Assembly: GCA_917880885.1 (NCBI GenBank)
Contig: OU862912.1
Location: forward strand, 52,687,117 to 52,751,116
Length of the DNA: 64,000 bases
Direction: 5' to 3'
Source of the DNA: Limnephilus marmoratus
Taxonomy: Eukaryota; Arthropoda; Insecta; Trichoptera; Limnephilidae
Part shown: positions 30,938-42,614 of the stretch, in pieces
Layout of the letters: every line of letters starts with the position of its first letter
Position numbering within the stretch: the stretch's first letter is position 1
Notes under the pieces: model-generated
Database searches by the model: none
The model's input: the letters and a program-made list of their open reading frames with translations, nothing else
What the model was told of the DNA's origin: nothing
Program-made: the position numbers and the translations under genes

Positions 30938-31490
30938 CTAGCTGGTTCCCGGCATGCTTTGCAATGCCATATTCAAAGAAATAAATTGTTTCTCCCTGCA
31001 TGTCCTTTCCGTGCGTTCCTTTCCCCTCCCGCGTTCCCCTTCCACCTTTCCCGCCTTCCCTCTCCCCTCCCCTGCTTCCCCGTCCCGCTAAACCCCCTCC
31101 ATTTATTCAGTCCCAGTGCATTTAGTTTTCAAACAGCTCGCGTGCCACCTATTGTATTTTTTTTAAATATTCATTTTTCATGTATTATAAATATTCATTT
31201 TTGTACATTATAATAAAAGTCGATCAAATTTGGTACCTTACCTATTTAAAAAATTCATAGTCAATTCTTTTGATACAAAAAAAAACAGCTGCCTGCTAAA
31301 TTCACATTCATCAAACGCGCGAACTATCGAACGTGCGAAGTTAAAATAGTTGTTAAGTTTTTTTCTGCACAATTTACTTAATTTTTCTTTCCGTAAGAAC
31401 CTTCTACAAAGTGTGAAAACTTATAAAAAAAGATGAATGAAATAGGTAAAACCGTTGATAGTGAGGTGCACTTGCGATCTGCAGAATGCC
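30938..31490 (-). mobile_element. Non-autonomous Helitron, copy B
   Basis: A|CTAGCTGGTTCCCGGCATGC at 30937 marks the 3' end on the minus strand. Then comes the pyrimidine tract (about 30985-31110) and AGCTCGCGTGCCACC, shared with copies A, C and D. Similarity to copy C continues through CTTTCCGTAAGAACC and is lost around 31490. No canonical TC 5' end is visible. Confidence 0.7.
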
Positions 31491-31796
31491 AATACAATTA
31501 ATATTTTGCACAATTTTAACGTACAATGATGCCTAGTGCATTGGCGAGCTTTATAAGCCAGTCGCCTAGTTTCTGAGAGCCGCTTTCAACAAAGTCCATA
31601 GAGAGACGCTCAACGATTCTGGAGTATTTCATGGAGGGTTGTTGGGGTGCTTAGCTGAGTTTTTATTTTTTTTTCAAATATAAAATTGGACATGAGATTG
31701 TTTCATTGTAATAGAGACAATTTTTTTAAGTTATCTTGATTTTAGTCAAACGGAAAACTTTCCAATTACAGAAAACTGTTAAAAAATGTAGTTTTA

Positions 31797-32012
31797 TTTA
31801 GCGTCGTTGTGATTTGGAATTCGAATGAAACTGAAATGACGCGTCACAGAACCTGCGAAACATCAAATAGCGACTACATTGGTTGAGATATTAAACGGAA
31901 ATGACGCTAGGTCTGCGCTCGTTGGCCGCTTGATTATGACCATACTTTAAAGGCTCCAATTGGTTGAGATTGTTTTTCGTAAAGTTTCGCTTCTACCGCG
32001 TGTAAACCGCAC
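31797..32012 (+). repeat. R-D repeat
   Basis: TTTAGCGTCGTTGTGATTTG, TGCGCTCGTTGGCCGCTTGA, CCAATTGGTTGAGATTG and TTCGCTTCTACCGCGTGTAA. A second copy in the same orientation lies at 32517-32722. No ORF. Confidence 0.75.
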
Positions 32013-32214
32013 TCGATTTTTTTAAAATATATCTTTACATAGACATATAAAAATGTTACAAGGCCGCTCTTTAATATTGATTTTTGCAAACTTTCACTTT
32101 TTTGCACTTATAAAAATTAGAAAATTCATGTTTCTATGAATAAAAGCCGACCAAAATAAATCACCTCAGTCCCAATAGTATTTCAATACTCTTTTTAAAG
32201 GTATTTCCAAAAAG

Positions 32215-32515
32215 GTCACCGCAAATGGTTCATGGGGTGACGTTTGCCTAGGTCTGGGAGGCGGATGCTTTTACCCACTTACTGTGGGCCGGATCGGGAG
32301 AGACTGGTTGAGGAGGACTTTTGGACCTCTCCAGCCGGTCTCTCCCGTTCCATCGCCTCGCACCACAATGGGAGGGATGGATTAATACGTTTGTCACTCC
32401 TAAACACACTGACCCCCAGATTCCTACCCACCCCTCATACTTTTTTCCTTCTCAGAACTTCCTCTCCTTCCTTTCTCTAAAAGCACCCTTTACACAGCAT
32501 TCCCAAAGATGAATT
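32215..32515 (+). mobile_element. S-C repeat, 5'-truncated
   Basis: From GTCTGGGAGGCGGATGC through GGCCGGATCGGGAGAGACTG and CTTCTCAGAACTTCCTCTCC to ACACAGCATTCCCAAAGATG. The terminal hairpin is missing. It sits between two R-D copies. Confidence 0.8.
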
Positions 32516-32516
32516 T

Positions 32517-32722
32517 TTGAAACGAAATTTCTTTAGCCTCGCTGTGATTTGAAATTCAAATGAAACGGAAATGACGCATTACAGCACATGCGAAGAATCA
32601 AACTGCGCTCATTGGCCGCTTTTATTATGATCACACTTTTAAAGGCTTCTATTGATTGAGATTGTTTTGGTAATGTTTCGCTTCTACCGCGTATGAACTG
32701 CACTCGATTTTATTTTTTTTCT
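32517..32722 (+). repeat. R-D repeat
   Basis: TTTCTTTAGCCTCGCTGTG, CTGCGCTCATTGGCCGCTTT and TTCGCTTCTACCGCGTATG; same family and orientation as 31797-32012. TTTTCTCAGAGCCTCCAG then GTGGAG just after it is a scrap of S-C 3' end. Confidence 0.75.
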
Positions 32723-32801
32723 CAGAGCCTCCAGTGTGGAGATAATAATGTAAATAAAAAACAACCAAAAAACATGGAACAAAAAGACGTTATATTCGAA
32801 A

Positions 32802-34616
32802 TCTATCTATATATATATATATTTATAAAAAATTAGGTTCCGTATGTTTGGGTTCGCTAATCTCGAAAAGTAATCGATGGATTGACTCAAAATTTTTACA
32901 GAACATTGCATTTTAGCAGAAGAGTGTTTCTAAATAATTTTTGTTTAGAAGTTCAAAAGGAAAAGGATAATTTTATGCGTTTTAAATTGACTCATAATTT
33001 GTCATAGTAAACAACGTAATGACAGTTCTAGACAGTGTTGCCATTTTATTAATTTTATTAAAAGTTACAAAAATTTATGATACCTACAATTAGGAATTAA
33101 AAGAATTTAATCGGATTTAAAAGTTGAATTATATCTGACAAATTATATTACTATTTTCACTCATTTGTTTTCTCTGTGCATTTTAAATTTACTCATAATT
33201 GTACTGAATGTCAGTTCGTAACTTTGCAAAACCTACAAAAAATCAGATTAACAAATCGAATTATGTATGACAAATTTTCAAAGGGTCAAAAAAGTGTAAC
33301 TGTGACCAGTTGATTGATGTGTAAGTTTTTTCAAAGTTGATCACCATTCGTGGAATGCCTCGCTCACGTTCAAACATAGGCTGTCGTACTCGACACGCAA
33401 AAGCAGATCGTCAGGGAAGATCAAACCTCTCTGATCAAGAACGTTTAGACGATAATGAACATGTTCGAGTTAGAATTATTCAGAGGCGAGCAGAAGAACT
33501 GGCGAATCGTCGGGCAGAAAGACTTAAAAGCTTACGAGTAGAAGCGCGAAAAAGACGAGCAGCACATTCATCTCAACAATGTCAAGAAGAAATAGATCAA
33601 CGCCTAAGACGAATGCAAGTGCTACTTTTGAATAACCATGCTTCGTACCATCGAATTGCTTTTTCATACGAACCAGATATTCAATACAATACCTCATGTA
33701 AATTTGTTCAAATCGGTAAAATGGATAAAGTTTGTCCACACTGCAAAGCGATGAAATTAAAAGGAGAAACTTAAGGAATGTGTTGTGGCAAAGTGAAGCT
33801 ACCTGAAATTGATCAGCCAATAGCACCAATGATAAATTTGTTGCAAGGAATTATTGATGATTCAAAACATTTCCTCAAAAATATTAGAAAATACAATTCA
33901 TGTTTTCAGATGACTTCATTTGGCGCTAACGTTATAACAGAAAATTTTATGCCGACGTTTGAAATTCAGGGACAAATTTACCATAAAGTTGGCTCTTTGC
34001 TTCCTTTTCACAGCAATCAACATAAATTTCTACAAATATATTTAATGGGAGATCAAAATGATCAGTTGAATGCACGCTGTCAAATCTCTACTAAAGTCAA
34101 AAGGCATATTGTTGAGTCGTTGCAAAAAATGTTACATGATAACAATAATTTAATTCGAATGTTCAAAAATGCAATTGATCTCATGCTATCAGACAGCCTT
34201 AAAATTATCATTAGTGCTGATCAAACACCAGCAAGTGAGCATGTCAGACGATATAATGCGCCAAAAATTAATGAAGTGGGAATGGTCATGATTGGAGAAG
34301 AATTTCATCCTTGCGATATCGTTTTGCAACGCAGAAATGATCAACTACAAAGAATTGCTGACACTAATAGGTGCTAATCTATAATAAAGTGATATTGTAA
34401 AAGCCTTTAAGGTCTGAATAAATAAATAATTTAAAAAAATTTACGAATGTTTTTTTCTTCCCTTATATTCTACACTACAGCATAGTCACAGCAGATATTC
34501 AATTAAACAATGTGTCTTCTTGGAAAATGCACCACAGTTGCTAGACAATTTTTGTTAACTCCTCTAATAATTAAAATCAGACAAAGCCACAGCGAAGCGT
34601 GGTCGGGTTCAGCTAG
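32802..34616 (+). mobile_element. Helitron with truncated Rep/helicase gene
   Basis: The 5' end is TCTATCTATATATATATA after A (32801). The 3' end is CAGCTAG (CTAG at 34613-34616) before T. A hairpin, CCAC-A-GC-GAA-GC-GTGG (34587-34602), sits about 10 nt upstream of CTAG. These are the standard Helitron termini and A/T target site. The element carries the N-terminal part of the transposase gene but has lost the HUH nuclease and helicase regions, so it is non-autonomous. Confidence 0.85.
33355..34377 (+). pseudogene. Helitron Rep/helicase N-terminal region, broken
   Basis: One frame runs from ATG at 33355 (MPRSRSNIGC) to TAA at 34375. It is interrupted by a single in-frame TAA at 33772-33774, between KLKGET and GMCCGKVKLPEID. 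The family signature is clear: an Arg-rich start, YHRIAFSYEPDIQYNTSCKF, VCPHCKAMKLKGET, the Helitron-like N domain KHFLKNIRKYNSCFQMTSFGA and FLQIYLMGDQNDQLNARC, then DIVLQRRNDQLQRIADTNRC. Full proteins continue for roughly a thousand more residues with HUH and SF1 helicase motifs; this frame stops straight after NRC. It is a pseudogene carried inside the element. Confidence 0.85.
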
Positions 34617-34617
34617 T

Positions 34618-35910
34618 ATAATACATATATTTCAAAGATTCCTGATTTGACGAGTTGAGGAGAGATGTGTTATCGCAGAAATTTATTTAAAAAAACACAA
34701 ATGTTAAAACAAGCGAAGGCCAAATAAAGGAATTGTATACGTATCTGTAAAGTTCTCCACTATTGCGAGATGAAAAATAGCTACTAATTAACTTAGCCTG
34801 TGCTGAGGGAAAATACTTCAATTTAGCATGGAAAAAATACCAACAGGCAACAGAAGCCTCTAGGGAAATCTCACAGTGGCAGTTAGGAAATAATTTATTG
34901 AAGGAAATGCTGAATACCGCTGCTGGTACCGAGTCCTCATTGTAGTAGGCAACAATACGATTCAACTCCTCTCACTTATAAACACATAATACACCGTTTT
35001 ATGTCGGAACGATGTCAAGTCATACCGATTCATTGTTACGATCGGGTTGAGAGTTTTCAGAAGTGGCAACAAAATACTTAACATCGCGACAATCTCAAGT
35101 TATTTAATACGAGGAGAACAAAAGCCTTTCTATAATGTCGGGGGAAATTACTGTAGGTAATGTTCATTTAGTGCCTTAATAACATTACTTATAATATAAT
35201 ATGAACTGGTTTGGCTTGTGTGCTGTATATAGACTTTAATAATTAACACGGTCTATTGTCTCTAGTAACTGATGATGACAAAGGGACATTGGACATCCGT
35301 TCACACATGTACATAGTTCGTTATTCTCGCTGTCGCATGACATGTCTTTTTGAAAGCCTTCTCGGGGGAAGGGTAACCAGAGGAACGTTCTGCTTTTTTT
35401 TTCAATTCGTACCTTGAGAGCTAGTAAATTTTTGCGTTTTCGCTTTGGAAATTTGCCTCCCACTTTCATAAAGTCATACCTCCGGATTTTAATACGGTGA
35501 CATATAAACTGCTTTTAGTATTAGAGAGCCATTGAATGCACCTATATTTGACCTGTATCCCATATTTTTAAGATTTACAAAAAAATTATAAAACTTTAAA
35601 ATTGATGCAAAAAGATGTCAAAATATTAAATATTATGACTTGTATATATGTTGTCAAGAGACTAATCGATAATCAAATAATATTTAATTTTAAATTCGAA
35701 AATAATTTTTTAATATGTAAACACGTGATGAATTATTTGTAATATAAAATTTTTAAATAATTTCGACTCGCGAAATATCAATTAATATAAATATCAAATA
35801 GTTCAGAGACACCCCTTGTTAAAAGTAAAATCACTAAGTTGTTTTTGTGATTAATCGAAGTATATAACTTTTGAAATAATTGCAAAAATGTTGTAAAATG
35901 TATCTTCAAA
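34618..35910. other. Unassigned stretch
   Basis: Minus frames of 92 (34965-34687) and 77 residues (35469-35236) show no known domain. The latter contains CTCVNGCPMSLCHH but is too short to assign. AT-rich. Confidence 0.3.
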
Positions 35911-35971
35911 TTGGCCACATTTTGGCCAGCGAACGCTCGAGGGTGTTCGTAAATTGCCAAAATGTGGCCAA
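35911..35971. repeat. 15 bp inverted repeat
   Basis: TTGGCCACATTTTGG (35911-35925) and CCAAAATGTGGCCAA (35957-35971) are exact inverses. A weaker inner pair is CGAAC and GTTCG. Possibly the TIRs of a tiny MITE or a cruciform. Confidence 0.75.
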
Positions 35972-36250
35972 AACGCTCCAGTGGCTACGTATCCGAAGGT
36001 AGATTTATTTATATGCCAAAAAAAGCTTTTACATAAAAGTGATAAATAAAATGATATATTTTACAGTTTAAAAAGGAGAATATCTGTATTAACAACGTAG
36101 GAAAAATTAATAATGAATATAAATATATGTAATTATAAGGTAGAGACAAAATAAGTATTTAAATAAAAATAATAAGTTGATGGCATGTAATGCAAATACA
36201 GTGTTATACAGTTTAGTTAGGTACACAGTATACAAAATATAAACAATTTA
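35972..36250. other. Unassigned AT-rich stretch
   Basis: Nothing recognised. Confidence 0.3.
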
Positions 36251-36515
36251 TTAAGGTATATTGTGGCACGCGCCAGAGTGAAAGATGCTCTCAGGGACCC
36301 CCTGGTGACAGAATACCATTCAGAATAGTATCAGATAATAATTTTTGGTGACCAGACTTAAATAGCCAGGTACTTCCCAAGGTTTATCTGCCCCATCTCA
36401 TTCCTCTCCCCATTACCTTCAGCCTCACAACATAACCCAATGCCACAATCTCACTGACTCCAAACGGTTGGGTTTAGTTGGGTCTCTTGGGCATTACGAG
36501 AATTCAAAAATTTTT
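36251..36515 (+). mobile_element. S-A SINE body, headless
   Basis: GCGCCAGAGTGAAAGATGC, TGGTGACCAGACTTAAATAG, CCCATTACCTTCAGCCTCAC and CAATCTCACTGACTCCAAAC, then a T/A-rich tail. The tRNA head is missing. Confidence 0.75.
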
Positions 36516-36735
36516 TTTTGTTACTTGAGTAATAATTATATGTATGTTTCAGAATGGTGATAAAATAATCTTACTGACATTCTTCGGTGAATACAAATTA
36601 TATGATTTTTTCATAAGAAGCAATTACTTTGTCTTTTTCTAATTATGTTCTTGGTCATTTTCTTTCTACCTCTGTCACTCAACTTATATATAAGCCATAG
36701 CTCTCACTTAACATTTAGTTATTATTACTTATATC

Positions 36736-36790
36736 CTGAAGAAGCTTGATGTAAGCGAAACCGGTCGATATGTAATATAATAAATTCGTG
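36736..36790 (+). repeat. Single FB-2-like hammerhead-core motif
   Basis: CCTGAAGAAGCTTGATG then TAAGCGAAACCGGTCG: CTGAAGA, a GCTT/AAGC stem, GAAA, ACCGGTC. No long inverted arms are visible, so this is a single module. Confidence 0.6.
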
Positions 36791-36827
36791 GTTAAATACA
36801 AAGTGTTTTATTTGTTTTTATAACAAA

Positions 36828-37585
36828 CTAGCTGGTCCCGGCATGCGTTGCTATGCCATTTAATAAAGATGAAATAAAATTGTTTCTCCCTGAGTGTCCT
36901 TTCCCGTTCTTCCCGTTCCCCTTCCGCCTCCCCTTCTTCTCCTGCGTCCTCTTACCCTCTCGCGTTCCCACTCCGTCACCTCCACCTTCCCTCTCCCCAC
37001 TCCACTCCCCCCTTCCCCCGTCCCACGAACCCCCTCCCCCCTCACACGTCCCCTTCCCCTCCCGCGTTCCCCTTCCACCTTCCCCGCCTTCCCTCTTCCC
37101 TTTCCCGTTCCCTCATCCCGTCAACCCTCCTCCCGCGTTCCATATATTCAATCCCAGTACATTCAGTTATTAAACAGCCCGCGTGCCACCTTTTACAATG
37201 TTTATTCAAATTTCCATTTTTCATGTATGTTAAATTTGGTACCTAACATAGGTACCTATTTAAAATATCTAAAATTTTTGATTCGATTCAAACTATTAGG
37301 GGAGTACTTACTTTAAATAAATTTACTAAAGATTTTCAAAAATAGAATCCTGATTGAACAATCAATGTTTTGCAAAATGTCATTCTCAACCACGCGAACT
37401 GTCAAACATGCTCATTTTTTCTGAAATGATCCAATTTTCTGCGCAATTTTCTTGATTTTTCTCTCCGTAAGAACCATCCTCGTACTTCAAGGAATATTCT
37501 AAAAAAAGAATTAGCGAAATCGGTTCAGCTGATCTCGAGATTTGCGCTTACCAACACATTTAGAGATTCATTTTTATATTATAGA
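36828..37585 (-). mobile_element. Non-autonomous Helitron, copy C (full)
   Basis: A|CTAGCTGGTCCCGGCATGCG at 36827 (inverted 3' end) to ATTATAGA|T at 37585 (inverted 5' end TCTATAATATAAAAATGAAT). The pyrimidine tract is at about 36890-37140. The conserved block CGTAAGAACCATCCTCG and GAAATCGGTTCAGCTGATC is typical of Helitron 5' regions. No gene. Confidence 0.8.
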
Positions 37586-38079
37586 TTATATGATTAATCG
37601 ATAAGTAGGTACTTATCTAATATAAGTTTACCAATAATGACTGGGAAAAATATGTTATTTGTTACGTAGCTATTAAAAGTGTGTTTACTCGAGTAACAGA
37701 GTTGGGCAACTCAAGGTAAATTCAGTTGAATTTGCAATAAAAGTTTTTCAAATTATTTTTCAGGAACTCGTAAATTATTTGCAAACCCTTCAAAATCTTC
37801 TGATTCTTGTAAAAAGAATCCTAGGATCCAATTTCTAAAATCAAAACTTTTATTTAGCCTTTCGACGTAAATAATATTCATTGAATCCCTTTGATCTTAA
37901 AAGTTTCACACTAGCGTCGTTGAATAAGGCACTTAAGTGAAAAATATTATAAAACATTATTTAGGTGGAATTATTTATTTATTATATTATATTTTTCAAT
38001 ATTATTACGGGAGAATGTTATAAAAATTGTTTTACAATTATTATTTTTTTAGCTTTACGAATCTTAATCAATATTAGGC
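37586..38079. other. Unassigned stretch
   Basis: No gene or recognised repeat. Confidence 0.3.
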
Positions 38080-38536
38080 CCTCCGTTCATGGAGATACGA
38101 GACGAAGCCGCAAGTACTCTGCTGATATATTACTTTTTAACGCTAGTCTCCGTATACGGCGCTATCCGAAATATACTGAACTTGATTATTTTTTACGTGC
38201 AACCGTGGAGTTAACACGCAGTCAAGAGATGTCATATGAGGTTTTTTCCAGCATCAATTCATACCTTCTCCACTAAATCCTTTCTTACGTATTCTTGTAA
38301 CGTATAGTTATATAAACATGCATTTTTTCCACTTCCAGAACAAATCTAACATTACTTTCATGTTCCGACGCCAATTCTGTCAAACGTCAAACGAATAAGT
38401 ATCAGACACAAATGATGCAACGCGTCGCGCGCGATCGGCACTGTCGGTATCATAATATTGATTGGAAACTGACAGCCACCGCGTATGATACGCGCACAAA
38501 GATCGAGTATCTTGTAAGTATCTCTGTGAACGGAGG
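38080..38536. repeat. Possible MITE with 19 bp inverted ends
   Basis: CCTCCGTTCATGGAGATAC (38080-38098) and GTATCTCTGTGAACGGAGG (38518-38536) are inverse with two mismatches. The spacer has no ORF of note. No clear target duplication outside. Confidence 0.5.
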
Positions 38537-39639
38537 CACTTACGGAAACCAAAGCTTCGGTAGGCAACTGATAAGATACGGCGTCGGATCAGCTGTTCGA
38601 CGTCCGCCATTTTGGAGTTCGTAGTTCGAAGGATTGGGCGTTGAAGTAGCATTACAATTTTTTTTGTACAGTTTAAAGTTTTTGAATATTTTAAATAAGA
38701 GTGATAAAGTAATAGAGATATCTCTATTAAGTCTAAATAATGTTTCAATAAATACAACAACTAAATCTCTATAAACAGTATGCAAATGAACGAATAACAT
38801 GAAATGTTGTTAATACCGACGGCTTGTGTCATACGTTTCAATACAATGACTGGAAAATTATGGTGAGCAGTGACGTCAGCACAAAACATTTAATAATACC
38901 AACTTGACAATGCGCTTTAATAACACGATTTACAATGGACCTTTTAATAATTTTTTTAAAACTCTACGTTTAATATTATTTATTAAAACTTATGTATTCA
39001 GAATCAGCGTTTATTGGTCTATATACCCTATATGAACATATTATTTCAGTGCCATAATATTTGTCACGTAGAATTAATAAATCGTCATTTAAAAACGAAT
39101 AAAACCGTAAGAGATATAAACGCCCTGCGATTGGTCGGCGGGTTCTGACAGAACTTACACACTTTGACAATTTTGTGCAAATAGCGCTAATTATAATAAT
39201 TATACGATAGATTAGAGTCGAGTTCAGACTTAGAAGATATGAGATGTTGAATGGAGGGGAGGCAATTTTAGATAAAGCTTGATAGAAGAGAGGACATTGG
39301 TTTAGAGAGGGCAACCAAAAATATGTGATCTAAAGATCCCACTTCTACGCCACAGAAAGTACAATCTACATGAGAGTTGAGAAGGAACATAATAAAGCCC
39401 AATCCTTATTCGAAAAGTGAGGAAATTTCTCATTCGGAAAAAATTGGGGAGTTGTTGAAACCACGGTTTTTCAATGGTTTATTATAAATTCATTTGAGAT
39501 TTGTTGATTTCATACCGAGCCGAGTCGGATAGAACTTACCGAAAACGGTAAAACCGAGGTACGAATGACGTCACTCGTACCACGCCAGATTTAGATCGTT
39601 TTGTTTTGGTCTTTTGCCCAACACCATTATACACAACAA
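38537..39639. other. Unassigned stretch
   Basis: Several 70-130 residue frames overlap on both strands near 38380-38800 without known domains. GTCCGCCATTTTGGAG near 38600 is a common TE-end word. No gene called. Confidence 0.35.
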
Positions 39640-39775
39640 GGAAAATACTTCTTTAATAACCTTCCAGTAGAAATCAGAAGCATTAATGACAAAGTACAAT
39701 TGTTGAACTCCATCAAAAAACATTTTAGAGAAATCACCAACGGGAAAATTGCTGCTTCCCTCATCACCACATGAA
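39640..39775 (+). pseudogene. L-B group LINE C-terminal scrap
   Basis: The plus strand reads QQGKYFFNNLPVEIRSIND, LLNSIKKHFREITNGKIAA and SLITT-stop: the F.N.LP block and end of a LINE ORF2. Only about 45 codons. Confidence 0.65.
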
Positions 39776-40311
39776 TGTCACACTAAAAATTATCCCTATT
39801 TTACTTATTACTGAATACATGTGGATGATTTTATCTTTTAGTTAAAGGATCTTGATTGCGATGTGATTAAACTGGGTTTTAACAGTGTATGTATATTAAC
39901 TGTGAATCTGTGTATATATTATGTGAAACACCTGACTGTATAAATTGTACATATTTAAAATAATTTTAAATGTTTCCACAAGCTCCTCCATCCACAAGCA
40001 AATGCTTTTAATGGAGGAAAAGTAACACTGTAACATGTTCCATTTTTTAAGATAAATAAAATTATTAAAAAAAAAAATATATATTATTTTGTCGGTCTTT
40101 GAAATATGCAATCTTCGAAATTTATTTTAGAGATTAATTAAGAATTTAAGTTAAGGTGAACATTCACATTTATTTTTAAATTGACTGGAATACTTATTGT
40201 AACTATTGTGTGGTATCACAGACAGGACGGCTGATCGAAAATTGGCCCTCCGCGCCCCGGCCCAGTTGAAATAAGAAAACAATGCACAACAAATTATGAT
40301 ATTATATTATA
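39776..40311. other. Unassigned stretch
   Basis: May include the 3' UTR of the LINE scrap just upstream; AT-rich, no gene. Confidence 0.3.
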
Positions 40312-40683
40312 CTAGCTGGTTCCCGGCCGGCGTTGCCATGCCACTTAATCAAGAAATTATATCTCCCTGCGTGTCCTTTCCCATTCGTCCCGTTCACCTT
40401 CCCCCTCCCCACTCTACTCCCCCCCTTCCACCGTCCCGCGAACCCCACTCCCTTCCACATTTCATACTTTCAGTTCCGGTATATTCAGTTTTTAAACAGC
40501 TCGCGTGCCACCTATTGCAATTTTTATTACAAATTTCATAATGCCAGAGCTCACCGGTAGTTTTATACGAACCTTGTCCTGACAATAACGAACACACAAA
40601 AAAAAGAATTATCCAATTTGGTGCAGTCGTTCGGAAGTTATGCGCTTACACGCATTTCGGCGATTCATTTTTATTTATATAGA
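40312..40683 (-). mobile_element. Non-autonomous Helitron, copy D
   Basis: A|CTAGCTGGTTCCCGGCCGGC at 40311 to TTTATATAGA at 40683 (inverted 5' end). A short pyrimidine tract (about 40366-40460), then CACCGGTAGTTTTATACG and CGTTCGGAAGTTATGCGC as in copy A. It is the shortest copy because its tract is the shortest. Confidence 0.8.
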
Positions 40684-40893
40684 AGAAGATTTATGTAGAT
40701 ATCATTTCGGGGGAAGGTTTTTAGATATATAATTTGGCAATGTTTTGTGTAAATTGAAAGGGAGCGGGCAGCGGGCAGCAGGCAGCGGGCGGTGTGGATT
40801 TGATTTCACAGATGGCGTTGGTTATAAAGTTTAGGTAATGACATGGCGTTGAGTTTCGTTAGCCACAGCAACGAGTGTGACCGGGTCTACTAG
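40684..40893 (+). mobile_element. Helitron 3' end of another family
   Basis: GCCACAGCAACGAGTGTG is a hairpin-forming stretch, followed by ACCGGGTCTACTAG|T (CTAG 40890-40893), a plus-strand Helitron terminus. GGGCAGCGGGCAGCAGGCAG at 40770-40790 is a small G/C repeat. It begins directly at the 5' end of copy D, so the two are back to back. Confidence 0.6.
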
Positions 40894-41429
40894 TATATTA
40901 TATTATCACGATGATTACTCAGAAAGAGACGTTTTATAGAACAATATAAACTAGCTTTCTCTTTCGGAAAGCACGTTTGGGAGTGTTGAGTTTTGTTTAA
41001 ATGAAACGACATTCTAGAAAATCTAGACGTTTGCGAATATCTGATAGATATGTTATGCAAATCGCTCCAATTACATAAAGTTCTCACACGTGTAGTGTAA
41101 TAATTATTCTGCACACGTGTCAATTTGATGCTCAATACATTATCGTTATCGCTTCTGGGAATGAGCTCTGATATCGATTACGTTACACGTGTAGCAATGC
41201 AAGATGGGAGATTTGGTACAAACTGATACAAAACACCTACTATCACACCTACATTTGTATATTTTTGATGATAAAGGTAAGGCAATTTTTTTCATAATTT
41301 ATCCATATTTCTTAACTTTCTTAATCACACTTAACATTAATTGAGAAAAAAATAATTCATTATTGCTTCCCCCGACATAAATATAAATAAATAAATACTT
41401 GTTCCTAGTAATAACAATTTTTTGTTTAC
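40894..41429. other. Unassigned stretch
   Basis: ACACGTGTAGTGTAATAAT and GATTACGTTACACGTGTAG recur around 41090 and 41175 as inverted words. No gene. Confidence 0.3.
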
Positions 41430-41582
41430 ATTGGATTCACTGTGTGGAGGGTCTTTTAAGGAAAGGAAGGAGTGGAAGTTCTGGGAAGGAAAAAAAGCGA
41501 GGGGTGGGTAGTAATCTAGGAGTGACGCACGTATTTTTTTGTTACATGAGCTCGACACGCAGGAGGCCCTGAGGAAAATACC
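41430..41582 (-). mobile_element. S-C repeat, rearranged 3' pieces
   Basis: CTGTGTGGAGGGTCTTTTAA through CAGAACTTCC-type sequence to AGGAGTGACGCACGTA, then a second start TTACATGAGCTCGACACGC and AGGAGGCCCTGAGGAAAATA. Two minus-oriented S-C 3' fragments in tandem. Confidence 0.75.
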
Positions 41583-41589
41583 TTATTCC

Positions 41590-42320
41590 CTAATATTCCC
41601 TTCTATAATTCCCAAAAGTCATCCCCTAAAAACAATATTAACTTGAAGTTCCATAACGTTAATTGTAACTTTGCGAAATGCTCAAACTGCGAAAATGTGA
41701 AATTAGGAAATTATATCAAATACTTAGGTGTAACTATAGACTGCCGCCTCAAATGGACTTACCAAATAGAAAAAATTGTTAATAAACTGAGATACCTAAA
41801 TTACATATTCAAACGCATGAGCAACATTGTCAATATAAGAACCATGAAACTTGTCTATAACGCATTGGTGCTTTCATCTATTTCCTATGGAATAATCGTG
41901 TGGGGAGGAACATACAATAACCATGTAAAACCATTAGAAATTGCACAGAAGTCCATCATTAAGGTAATGTACCAGAAAGCCAAGACGTATCCCACCAATC
42001 AGTTATTTCAGGAAACTGAAATTATGGAACTAAGGCAGATCTACTGTATCCAGTGTCTTAAATTTATATTTTCTCGTCCTGACAATTTTACTAAAAACAC
42101 AAATCGTTCTAGCCAGAGACATACCACGTGCGTGTACACAGTGGCTCACTGCAAAACCATACTGGCCCAAAGGCACATTAACTGTATTGCCCCAAAACTG
42201 TTCAATTCCCTACCCAATTCAATCAATACGTGTCAAAATCTGAACGTATATAAAAAAAAAATATTAAAAGCTGGATAAAAAATAATTTGGAAGTGAGAAA
42301 TTTTTTTCTTTAAATTGTTT
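41590..42320 (+). pseudogene. L-B group LINE, C-terminal 211 codons
   Basis: The plus frame (41643-42278) starts past the RT core. IKYLGVTIDCRLKWTYQIEK is the post-catalytic KYLG..ID..L.W block. It continues KLVYNALVLSSISYGIIVWG, then HINCIAPKLFNSLPNSINTC, to a stop at 42276. The frame is open, so decay is mild, but the catalytic RT and endonuclease are missing: a 5'-truncated CR1/L2-like insertion. The 3' side ends in AATAAAAGG near 42372. Confidence 0.8.
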
Positions 42321-42519
42321 TATATGTTTTCTAAATTCCTAAAATATTCCATGTCTTTCTGTATTTTAGATAAATAAAAGGAAATATATGTGTATTATAT
42401 GTACCTACACATATTTATGAACGTGTGTATGTACTTATTGGGTGTATACATACGTTATTATATGTACATATCTTTAATTTTAAGAAATCTCACAGTAACT
42501 CCTGTAAAATCGATTATGT

Positions 42520-42532
42520 TGATCACTAAAGA

Positions 42533-42580
<48 letters not shown>

Positions 42581-42593
42581 TCTTTAGTGATCA
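42520..42593. repeat. 74 bp palindrome with (AT)n core
   Basis: TGATCACTAAAGACACTAT on the left is the exact inverse of ATAGTGTCTTTAGTGATCA on the right, with an uninterrupted AT run between. A second AT run follows at 42594-42612. Confidence 0.9.
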
Positions 42594-42614
42594 TATATAT
42601 ATATATATATATTT

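Noticed and set aside
33524..33829. 101-residue minus frame
   Set aside because: It is antisense to the recognisable Helitron Rep N-terminal coding region.
38356..38800. Cluster of 69-126 residue frames on both strands
   Set aside because: Mutually overlapping, no known motif, and no consistent codon pattern; probably chance openness near a MITE-like repeat.
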